A DNA stretch of 64,000 bases from Protula sp. h YS-2021 (lineage: Eukaryota > Annelida > Polychaeta > Sabellida > Serpulidae): the NCBI GenBank assembly GCA_949752745.1, contig OX457031.1:20084199-20148198 (forward strand), written 5' to 3'. Positions 53,698-64,000 of this stretch are shown here, one piece after another (within the stretch, counting starts at the first letter, position 1; each line of letters begins with the position of its first letter). Below the pieces are notes generated by a model, which was not told the origin of the DNA, searched no databases, and worked only from the letters and a program-made list of their open reading frames with translations. Made by a program: the position numbers and the translations under genes.

Positions 53698-55650
53698 TTT
53701 GGAATCTCTGTATCTTCTTAATTCTTCTTAATCACGTAAAGGGACAACGTTACACTGAAAAGGAAAGAAAACAATGATAAAATCCAACAAGTTCAATTTA
53801 AGTTTCAATAGTCAAAATACTAAAATGCTTTGTCAAGAAACACTTAAATAATACACAGTCAGGATAAATCGCATGTTTACAGATATGGTCCACATTTTCA
53901 GCTGGTACGAATCAACATTTAATAATAATTAATAAATCAATTAACTGACCATACATTTTAAAGGAAAACAAAATAGATATTGACAAACAGTACTTCATTA
54001 TACATACATAGTGGGTCATATAATGATGTTTTGCGACATCTGTCCACTATGAATTAACTCGGCTTTAGTCAATTATAACACACCAATTAGCATAAAATCA
54101 CCTTGCTTCTTTATAAAATGGCAACCCGCCCCCTACCCTCAACAAGAATAGTGCGCAACTGAAGCTGATAATCTTTATAAACACTCATTTTACTTAAATA
54201 GACCAGGCAAGATCTTATAAAACACAATTATTTCATTGTGTTCGGCGTATTGGCCTGTGCAAATAAAACACACGTCATTAATATGTAATGCACAGTGTGA
54301 CTGTTGACAGAGACAAGAGGCTTGTGCAAATGCTGCTGCAGCGCTTACACGTTGCAGTTCTTCATAAAAAAAGATCATTTTCTTATTTCTTTGCGCCTTT
54401 TTATTTCTTTACGTGATGAAATGAAAATGAAAACAAATGCGAAAACAAAAAGCGAAGTGTACAATTTCAGATCAAATGCTACATGTGTGGGAAATGTCGG
54501 AGCCCTTGGGCCAATATGGCACGGACATAATGGCACGGACATAAGCGGATAAAGTGGCAGGCGAACAAAATGGCAACGTGTAAAACGGACAAAATGGCAA
54601 CACAAATAAAAGAGAAAAGTTAATGTGTACTACATCATTTTACTTAATCAAACTGTTCACCTTTGAAAGTACATGAATCCTTACATCGTTTAATTACTCA
54701 GTAGTCGATATATCCTAGAACACACATCTAAGGCTCACTAAACTACATTTTCACAGTTATCCAGTTTTAACATTTTGACATATGGTCTAAGTTAACTGAT
54801 CTGTTCAAAGCTCCTTGAGCCGCAATACTTGTCCAGTCTTGCACACCTTACGCACGATCCGCGGCAACACTTGTCCAGTCTTGCAAACCTTACGCACGAT
54901 CCGCGGCAACACTTGTCCAGTCTTGCAAGCCTTACGCACGATCCGCGACATTTGCCTGTGGTTTCTATCTGATGTCGTGTCTTGTGCCGAGTAGAAACTG
55001 TTCTACTGTCTTGCTTCCTTCCCCTTCGGTCTGAACACAACTGGTGAAGTCGCGCTTGCAACTGAGAGTACACGCGTTTGACGCGCCAAACTGACAGCCG
55101 GGGAGGGGTTAAGTACAGTGGCGGATTTATCATTGTTTGTGTTGTTAAGAATTATCAGACTGTACGGCACCTGATAGGGATTATGCTTCTAGTACTACTC
55201 CTGTCCCCTTGGCATGTGCTGACGCTGAAAGGATTCTTTGATGCACCAGGGGTCAGTTTCGGTTGCTTTCTGACATTTCCATTAGTTTTGCCATGTTGTC
55301 CGTTTTTACACATTGCTAGTATGTCCGCTGCCATTTTGTCCTACAACCGGGCTAGTATAGTCAGAGGAGCAGTAAAGACAAAATGGCGGACTGGTAAAAA
55401 GGAAAAAAAAGGTCCCGAAATATTAGCCGTGTGCAACTTCAATATACGTTTTGCAAGTCTTCGTTTTGCCATGTGTTAATTACGAGTCTTTACGCAGATG
55501 GATATTTCGAAATATGTATCTAAGAAACAGCTGATATTTGAAGGCACTTTACAGTTGTTCATGTGAAGGATCTTCATCCGTTGATGCGAGAAATAAAAGA
55601 AATAAATATCTGCTAACTTTTCAAGGCTGAAAATGTTACATGTCAGACCG
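53698..55650. other. ~1.95-kb insertion in copy B with internal inverted and tandem repeats
   Basis: Copy A passes directly across this point (AAATCACGTGATCAAATCGCTG at 46340), whereas copy B has AAATCACCTGAT, ~1.95 kb, then ATGATCACATCGCTG. Inside, arms at about 54530-54601 and 55287-55345 are inverted copies (TGTAAAACGGACAAAATGGC and complement), and a 42-bp triplicate lies between them. The inverted pair may mark a non-autonomous DNA element nested in a longer insertion. No open frame resembles a transposase. Confidence 0.65.
54817..54942 (+). repeat. 42-bp tandem repeat, 3 copies
   Basis: Units at 54817, 54859 and 54901 each contain CTTGTCCAGTCTTGCA and CCTTACGCACGAT and differ at a few bases. 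On the - strand the unit would encode a 14-residue repeat (CRGSCVR.ARLDKC), but the surrounding frame has no supporting gene structure. Confidence 0.95.
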
Positions 55651-57235
55651 TAACATGATCACATCGCTGAAAATATGCCTGTGATGTAACACAGAGGTGT
55701 ATTTACGTAATTACTGCTGGCGACTTCAGGCCAAGCATGGCTACCCTGTTCCTCAGCCTCATCTGGCTCAAAGAAATAAAAACAAATGTTTAGAATGAGC
55801 GAGGGAGAGAGGAGGAGAGAGGGGGAGAGGGAGTATTTCGTTTCGTCCTATGCGATAAAAAGAAAGTATCTTAACCACCAGTCTTAAAACTGGAACGTGC
55901 CACTGAACTTCGATTGTTGGAATCAAAGAAAACAAAATAAAAGTGGACAAACAAGACCTTTGCAGTTTAGGAAAGAGCTCAGAAATTCTACCAACTGGAA
56001 TAAAAGATTGCTGTGTATCAAGTTCAGTGGTTATTAAATGAAAGCAAAGCGGAATTTTAACTGGGAAATTAAGCCGTAGATTAAAAAATTAAAAGTCTTT
56101 ACAGAAAAGTCTTATCTATTAGACTTGCTAGACGACCGCCCTATTGCACATGTAAACAGCGAAGTGGAAAATTAAGCGAAAAAAAACTCTTGAAGTCGCT
56201 CGAAAACCTTCTTCTGTCAAAATATTTTTTTCAGTAAACCTCCTGTATTATGTGTTTTACTTAGGTTAACAGTACTTATGCAGATTTAAATCGATAATGT
56301 TATGCCGAATCGTGACAATTTATCAAACTTAAACCGCAGTGATAAACAACATTCTGCCCCCAGTGCCAAAAATAAAGTAGTATTTCTTTTTGATATTTCT
56401 TTGTGAAAATCGCCAACAGCAAAGTTTTATTATGCATTAGATCGTTAAGTTTCGATTCAAAAACAAATGTTCGCGTCTGCGGGCCAGCTATTTTGAGATC
56501 GATTTAATTTGTCTTGTTGATATTTGACAACCTTGAAACTGCAATGATGGGTTTGGCCAATTAGGTCACTGTGAAGCTCCGCTGTTATTTTGCCCATTGA
56601 CGAGAATCCCGAAATCTTGGCTGCTAGCTAAGACTTATTTTCGGACCATGTAATAACGTAAAGTATTGTTACTGCATGAGAGATCTTAACGCTTTTTTTC
56701 CTTTAATCCTGGCAGCGTTCTTATTTTCGACCGGAAAAGGTTTTTCCCCACAATTTATAATGTTATGCACGATCATGGTATATTTACTTGACAGTATCAC
56801 GCTGTTATAAAAAACGTCGTTCGGTATTTGATGGGAAATGTACCATTTTGTCATATGAGTAGCGGCTTCAAGTTTATAAAAATAAAAAGATTTTTTCGCT
56901 TTCATTATGCTTAACTTTTTGCCGTCTATCGCATTAAAGACATAGATGTTACTGAGGAAGGTTGAATGGGTTCTCCTATGTATCGGGCAAAGCTAGAGAG
57001 ATACACGTTTTTACTCCATAATATGATACAAAATCAATGTTTATATTATATTTTTTGCATAAACTGATGATAAGAAAGGAACTGTCTTTTATCTTCAAGA
57101 AGGTCGTGCACAAGAATAATTCCTTTGTCTAACCAACTCTTGTAGAAGCATCCACAAGCATCTTAATTAACGCTGGGATTTTTCAACCCTGGCATGCGCC
57201 CTTGAGCTTGGTGGTCGCATTCTAGAAAGCTGTAC

Positions 57236-59589
57236 GTTTGTAGTTAACTGGTCCAGTTAACTGTTTAGTTAACTCCAACAATTTTGGTTAGCTAATAATA
57301 GAGTTTAAAACTCGTATTCATGAAACAAGTTGACTAAAAGTTACCTAAGCAGTTTTGATTAGTTAAATAGAAGTTAACCCATTTTGTTGGGGATTCTGCA
57401 ATGACGCGGCAATGACGTGGCAAAAAGGTCCACTGAGAAAGTGACTCTGGTAAACAACACAACAAACAGCGCATCTGTGTATATGTGTTGGAGGGGGGAT
57501 GTTGGAGGTCGGACACGTTTTCTTATCAGAGGTGCCGCAGCTGTCACTCATTTTTGTCCCACTATCCGCGTAAACCATTCGACATTACACCCGACCACCG
57601 CTATTTTCTTTGCCATTTATTTGTAAGTTACCGTCCCACAGATGATAAATAATTTCATCATTTTTCTGGTCTAAATTGTTATTATCTCCTAAAAACACAC
57701 AAAAATAAAAACAACTACAATCTTATGTGCCTGTAGATATGACACCAATTAAACCATAGACTGTTTTTAGGTGATATTGAAAAAGATGCCTTAAGTTTTT
57801 TTGGCGCTTCAACATTGAACAGGAAGAACATCCATTCTCATAGCTGCATGCCAGTCGGAACGTTTTTCTTGAGAATATCCCACCAAAATTATAAAATGAC
57901 ACAACCTGGTTCACAGTGTAAATTTCTTTTCACCCCAATTAGCTGAATCATGAACATTTTTTAAAATATGTTTTATAAATATGCACACTTTTTTGGTTAA
58001 AATTAACAAGTTAATAACAAAACCGCTAATTAATATTCTTTGCATGATAACTTAGCACCATGTACATTTGGTGGGTTATTTATGTATGATACCAGACCGA
58101 ATGACTTCAAGGGTAGCATGATTTTATGATAAATGATTGTGAATAATGATTTACTGCGTTTAATTTTCGAACACACAGCCGCTTGTCTCAAAGTAATTAA
58201 TGATATAAATTAATATAATTAATTACCATTTATTTCTAAGTATATATTGCATGTCGCAGGCCATCTGTGAATTGCACAAATTTGTGCGATGTTTCTGATC
58301 GATTCGTGTGATCACTATTTTGTGTAATTAGCGACTATTTTATACATAGTTAGATATATGCACTGGATACCTTTCTGTCTTAAATATTTCGTTAAAATCT
58401 TATGTGCCTACGAAGTTTTGCTCAGGATACTGAATTACATTTAGATGTCTACATGAAAAATTTGCTTAATGTAATTGAAAAAATAAAATAACAGATCCCC
58501 AATTCCACCCCCACTCCCCAGGGGCACTCACGTACATATTGGTCACCATGCATGTCCATGACACTTCAAAACTACTGATTAAGGCAGAGTGCAAATATTG
58601 AAAAATACCCTTTCTAACCAAAAGACACCCTTGTAAATATCACCCTTAAACCCGGAATGTGAAATTTAATAATGAAAACACTCCATTTCACATTGATGAG
58701 TACAGCTAGCGCCCGCACTACCGCATTCATGCAAGAAAAATTAGCTCAGTTTTGCCCCTTTTGGAAAACGCGGAATACTGAAAGAAAATTACCACCCAGC
58801 CTCGCCCCGTTCCCCTCGTTTTTTTCCTCAAAATTAGAGCTACACGCTAACGGTGTGGTCTCTTAAAACTGCTCCCTTTTGTCGCTAAAAAAAGATCATT
58901 TTTATAAAGTGTCGTTTGACACTTATGACTGAAAAAGAATAATGTCATAAATTCCATGGTCCAATTCCGCATCTCATTTGGTCGTTGGAATGTCGGAGGA
59001 CAGCAATCACGTCATGTGGTTCATTGACTGGAGAAATTAGGAAGCCTGTGGTGACTTAACTGCACGAATCGTGACCAAATAACGTGCAGACTGATATTAG
59101 AGAATTTAAAAAAAAATAGTAGAATGCACTTTTGGACTTACAATGGTACTTACGGCATCTGGGCCCATTGCCACCTCAAGTCTATTTTGCATTTGATTTT
59201 GTGAACAGCCATACAGTGATGTATTTTGAAAATAAATCCGTCCTCAGCCTTCAACTCTGCCTTGCAATGCGATGTTTCTGGTAGAGTAGGTCAAGAACTA
59301 TCATTCCGCAATGAACTCTGCTTAAGGAATTAAAAAAAAACGAAAGGCACCGAGACTTGTTTTATATATTTAACACTTAAACCTAAATTGTGCAAAGTAC
59401 AGTATGTATGTTGAATGTAAAGAGCTTGTTGGTTCTTTGACATTTTGGGAAGGGTGATAATGCTCGGGCGGTTTTGGTTTTTAAGATGAAGAGAAACTTA
59501 AATAAGCGAAAATTATGCGAAATGGAAGTTTTGGAATGGTGCAGTGAAGGCTGATAACTAACAGCGAGGTCGAAATAATCGCTAGATGT
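57236..59589. other. Unannotated AT-rich intergenic DNA
   Basis: A near-perfect 21-bp palindrome AGTTAACTGGTCCAGTTAACT and further GTTAACT copies occur around 57242-57275. No gene, RNA or mobile element was recognised. Confidence 0.45.
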
Positions 59590-61600
59590 TGACTTGGTTT
59601 GAATCAACACGAATTATTGTTGACCCATATAAATGTTTATCTTTAGGTCAACATTTCGTTATTGATTCCTAATATCTTCATGTTGGCTAATATAATCACT
59701 CATACATAATTTGTTGCATGGTTTATCTTGCGTTTTTGTTACAATCACAACTTTTGCTTCCTGGTCAATATTGAAAAATCGCTGGGAATTACTTGGGAAT
59801 CACATCACAGCATTTACAGAAGTCTGGGTAACACTGAAAAATAAACGTGGTTCATTGATATTCAGTGATGATGTGGCTCAAACATGTTGTCACCAGGTTC
59901 GAACCACATATCAGGCCAAGGGTGCCAAAGTCACATCAGCTTCATCCCAATTAATTTCATATTAAATGCAGCTGCTTGTCTATGAACTAGAACTCCTTAA
60001 AGAGATATTGACCTCGACCAATTTAGTTACATGTCTAGAAATAAATTGTTGAAATTTGCTTGCATGTCATCCTGTTTTTATTTAGTTATTTTTTTTTTTT
60101 TTTTTTGTTTTCTTTAACTAATGCCGTGTTACGCAACAATATTATATTAATTAAAATTGTGACGGAGCGGAATAAGAGTAGAAGGTCTTCTTGATGGATT
60201 AAGTTAGACCAAATGGGCAACTTCTATTTCAGGAAAGTTCTGGAATGACACACGTTGGCATTTAACAGAAAGGTAAAAAATAGCAGATACAGACTTATGA
60301 GTCAACATGAATTATTATTAACCAGTATGAAAATGTTGACCTTTAGATTATACTATTCGTAATATTATTGACCAGTATTTTCATAATTGATTAATAAGCT
60401 CTTGTTGACACAAAAGAGTCAACATTTGTTACATGACAACTGGTTACAATATCGACTTCTGCGTATCGGTCACCATTGATAAATTATTGACTTTTGAATT
60501 GACCAATCAAACTGCAGTATTTCAGGTAACAATGAAAAAGTATGCTGATGAAAAGAATCCACTGCTACTGCCACTTTTGAACCACACATCCTGCGTAACG
60601 CAAGAAAGTCCTAATTCCACCCTAACATTGAATGCATGATAGAGTATAAGGTAAAAAAACAACCCTCAAAATTTGCAACATTTCTACAAAACTGTATCAT
60701 CTATGATTTCACAATTTCGCACATATTAATTTGTCAGTGGGACTTAACTGTGATTCATTTTTCGCTGATGTTACATCAAAAACAATAAAAAAAAGTTTCT
60801 TACGTACTAGAGAAATTTGTGGAAATAAGCTAATAACTAGCTATGTCGAAAAAACTTAACCTCGCTAATTTTGATCAATCAGAAAGACCGGGATTTGTTC
60901 ATCGGGATGGAAGGTGTGAATTCAAACTGTTGCACATCTCTACCTGTACGACGTCCCCCCACGTTTCACCAATCCGGCCAGTCAAAAGGGAGGCTATTTC
61001 TTTGGACAAAGCTTCTCTCCGGCACTTTCTGGATTAAAAACATCCCCTTTAAGGGTTGATCTGACCACAACTGAAATGTGAAATTAGATCGCTATGCACA
61101 GGCATAAGAATTTAGGCACTGTGCTTACAATTTTAATACTTTGTTCTCTCGACTCGATTACACAGCGAAATAGTAATTTGTCATTTTTATGCAATTTCTT
61201 TGGAAAATGAATCCCAGGTAAGTCCCGGCGAAAACAACATGCACAGAATTTTAACAATTCTAGGCGAAACAGTTTTCAGAAGAGTCGCAAAAGGCCGGTC
61301 TCGTTTTTTTAATATCCGAGCCGTAAGGGCTCCTTAAAGCAAAATAAAGAGATATTGACCAATCTAATTTAATTTGATGTCTTAAAAGAAATCGTTGAAA
61401 TTTGCTATCCTGTTTTGTTTTGTTTTTTCTTCTTCTTTTTTCGTTTTTTTTTTTTTTTGTTTGTTTGTTTTTTTTTTTTTTTGTTTGTTTTTGTTTTTTT
61501 TGTTTTTTTTCTTCATCTGATGCTGTGTTATGCAATAATAATATATAAATTAAATCCGGGACAGATGCGGAATCAGCACAGAAAGACTGTTGTCAAGATC
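59590..61600 (+). repeat. Partial tandem duplication
   Basis: 59595-60210 is repeated with divergence at 60300-61600. Matched pieces are GAATCAACACGAATTATTGTT / GAGTCAACATGAATTATTATT (59603/60300), CCACTTTTGAACCACACATC-like segments, AAAGAGATATTGACC (60000/61346), GTTGAAATTTGCT followed by a T-rich tract, and ATGC(C/T)GTGTTA(C/T)GCAA (60120/61520). Copy 2 carries ~680 extra bases (about 60650-61330). No protein is encoded. Confidence 0.7.
61424..61512 (+). repeat. T-rich (TTTG)n-like tract
   Basis: Long T runs interrupted by single G and TTC motifs within copy 2 of the partial duplication. The homologous tract in copy 1 (60088-60108) is much shorter. Confidence 0.9.
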
Positions 61601-61814
61601 ACTCAGATTCCGTTTTTGCACGGGGTGACTCTTTAATATGCCCTCACTAGAAAAGAAGATGATGAAGATTTGAATATCTTAGTCCTACCCAGGTTAATTT
61701 GCCCCCCGCCCAACCCGATTCAAAAAGGACCTTTGTTTTAATTTATCATTTTAGTAGGTCAGCTAGCTAAGTCGGGTTAGTCCAGTCGTATCGATGTATG
61801 TATGTATGAGTGTA

Positions 61815-61837
61815 CGTGTGTGTGTGTGTGTGTGTGT

Positions 61838-61893
<56 letters not shown>
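61815..61893 (+). repeat. (TG)n microsatellite
   Basis: About 39 TG units with one A interruption, preceded by a short (TATG)n. The Cys/Val frame across it is an artefact. Confidence 0.97.
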
Positions 61894-61895
<2 letters not shown>

Positions 61896-62640
61896 ATTAG
61901 AAAACTTTGCTACTACTCCTTGGGTTTTGCTCAGATTATTTTGATGTTACACACAAATGTTCAGCTGGTCATTTACCAGGCTATTACTTTTTAGGGGATG
62001 CACCAAAAACTCGGCGCAATGACAAGTCGCCTTTGAATGTGGTTACCCCTTTAATACCGGCTACCGGCTTGTCATCTGTGAACTGGCGGGTTGGAGTGGC
62101 GGAGGGGAGGGGAGGGGCAACCAGATACACCCTGACCTCTATCGCAGGAGCTCATTTGTGCTGCGTGCGAGTCGCATGTATATGTTTGTTAAAAATGCAT
62201 GTTAATAACAGTAACAAGACCCTGAAATTGGTGTTGAAATTTAAGCTTTGCGTTTTTTTTTTATTTTTGCTTATTTAGTATTACAAAAGCGAAAGACCTT
62301 ATTTGTCTGCCTGGCAAGCAAAACAAACAGTGTTGAGTTTCAAGAATTTTTCCATTTGCATGCAAGTTAAAAATAGCAAAACATGTTCAAAAGACAAGCT
62401 AAATAAATTTTCGGTTTTGAGAACAGCTGTCCATGCTATTTCCCACCTCGCACTGTAGCGATACTGCATCACTGACCAATATCCATTTCATTTTATTAAG
62501 TTATTATTTACCACTAGAAAATTTGTTTGACACTCATACCCTAAGGAGCCACTTGGTATCTCATATGTTAAAATGCGTGTCAAAAAAAATAACATAAAAC
62601 GCAGAGAAAAGGGGGTAATTTTGAAGCAAGACGCGGTCCG

Positions 62641-62764
62641 CGCGGAGTGCCAATTTCGTTAAAAAGGGGATATTCTTCATTCAGTTCTCCCTGTTTCCCA
62701 CGAAAGGGGGATTATTTCGACATTCCACACAAAAAGGTTTTTTTTTTTAAATTAGCACTCCGCG
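62641..62764. repeat. Inverted repeat pair around ~95 bases
   Basis: CGCGGAGTGCCAATTT at 62641-62656 is complementary, with one mismatch, to AAATTAGCACTCCGCG at 62749-62764. The high GC content of the arms stands out in AT-rich surroundings. It may be a small foldback relic. Confidence 0.7.
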
Positions 62765-64000
62765 TTTTGGGGTCGTGTTAAAAAGTCATGGACATGCATG
62801 TAACCAGCTGGTGCGCTAGTGCCTCCTGCCCCCCCCCCCCGGGTTCTCCTACAAGTTTTCTTATTTTAAGTGTATTTTTAAAATAATTTAAATACCACAA
62901 AATGGTATAGGAAATTAAAAATTTGATTCTTTTGCATCATTTTCTCATTGAAGCTTCGTGACCGCTTCAGTTTTGTAACGATCGTAATTAAATCTGAAAC
63001 CCATCTCTACAAGTATTATAAATCGTGCAGTGGACGGTCTTATCCCAACATTTAATAGGATAATAGCGTGATCGTTTAACGAGCGTTATATATATATCAT
63101 TTAGCGTGCTTGTTTGACTGTTGTTGTCACATACACTAAAGCGGCTTGATTAACTAAAGCAGCTTGATTTCCGAAGCAGTTTTCCAGGGCTCTTCATTGG
63201 GGAAGGCAACCAAAAACATAACCAGTGGTAGGAGATGCTATTTGCCAAGTGGTCACATCCACGGGGTAGTGCTGTATCTTCTGGGTATCCACATTTGAAA
63301 CGAAAGGAATTAAATTCGTCACATGCACAATGGTTGTTAAATTTCTGGTTCATTTCAGGCCACGAATCGGTTGTCGGTTGTTTTTTGTTTTTTTTTTTTT
63401 TTTTCAATTGCACAGTGAAATAAGAGCAACAAAACAATTGCATTGTTGTTTCAATATGCCTTTGTAAAATGATTCTTAGTTCGAATTTCTTTATCCACTT
63501 TTTTTAACAGGTTTAAGGACGCTTCAGTTAGAAAATATTTTACAAATAAACAAAGAATCATAATAAACCACCTTTACAACCACAATGATTCATTTGTTTT
63601 GTCTAGTTGGTGAAATGTATACGGCAAACTGATATGATTCGTGCGAGAGTCGGGAAATCAGTCGAAGAACTTTAGTCCGACCGCTCACATTTAAGAATAT
63701 TTCCCCCTCATTATATTTTCATCAGCGCCTAATCACCCTGACAACCCAAGGCATTTAATAAGCAAGTTAAGAATCATTCCAATGCAGTAGTGGGGTGGGT
63801 TGGGGTGGGGCGTTGTGGCATCCATTGGAAGAGGCGGGGCTAAGGGACTTCTATTAAGCAGGAAAGGAAAAAAAACAACCCGCCCAACCCCTGAACAGAG
63901 AGATGTGACGCTTTAAGGCACGGAATAAAATTATACGGGAAGCTTTCAGGCATCGAGTGTGATCGCACACGACCCTTCCAGGAACGGAGATCACGAGGTT

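Larger units (their letters stand above)
61601..64000. other. Unannotated right edge
   Basis: It contains a (TG)n array at 61815-61893, a C run near 62829, T runs near 62740 and 63390, and an inverted pair of ~15 bases at 62641-62655 / 62749-62764. No coding exon or RNA gene was recognised up to the window end. Confidence 0.45.

Noticed and set aside
54792..55133. 113-aa Cys/Arg-repeat ORF on the - strand
   Set aside because: The open frame is caused by the 42-bp tandem triplicate. No signal peptide, splice context or homologue was recognised.

Overview
The window is nuclear DNA of an animal, most likely a marine invertebrate (phylum not determinable here). It is AT-rich, holds genes split by GT-AG introns, and carries dense microsatellites, homopolymer C/G runs, minisatellites, an LTR retrotransposon, a Mutator-like element, foldback elements and a MITE. 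No RNA gene could be supported.

Left part (1-22,500). After a repeat-bearing leader, a complete 14-exon gene for CCDC148 (coiled-coil domain-containing protein 148, 603 aa) runs on the + strand from 4274 to 11169. It faces a complete 13-exon gene on the - strand (21479 to 13952), whose 788-aa product is a type II membrane-anchored DUF2961 protein, the family classified in CAZy as GH172. Every intron phase in both models closes. The 2.8 kb between their 3' ends holds a 246-bp tandem duplication and a 33-bp minisatellite.

Middle part (22,500-44,200). This is largely unrecognised AT-rich sequence. It contains a ~0.8 kb foldback element (26.33-27.12 kb), a ~0.35 kb foldback (28.72-29.08 kb) and a recent LTR retrotransposon on the - strand (31487-36228). 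The LTR element has 1.18-kb LTRs about 99% identical, a Ty3/Gypsy-type gag, no visible pol, and an unidentified open frame near the 3' LTR.

Right part (44,200-64,000). Two diverged copies of a 3.5-4 kb block (A about 44.19-47.86 kb, B about 51.22-57.24 kb) flank a decayed Mutator-like element (about 48.16-50.89 kb). That element encodes a FLYWCH/MULE transposase pseudogene, and its inverted ends are built of 15-bp subrepeats. Copy B carries a 176-bp TA-flanked MITE and a ~1.95 kb insertion with a 42-bp tandem repeat. A smaller partial duplication lies at 59.6-61.6 kb.

The most interesting items are: (1) the animal membrane-tethered GH172-like protein, which appears to have Gln where the bacterial family has one of its catalytic Glu residues; (2) a 29-bp CRE-containing repeat that has copied a splice-donor site in CCDC148; (3) the gag-only retrotransposon with an orphan 3' frame; (4) the paralogous blocks in which the same site expanded as (TA)n in one copy and (CT)n in the other. 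No known genes work together here beyond the convergent pair, and no functional link between those two is evident.
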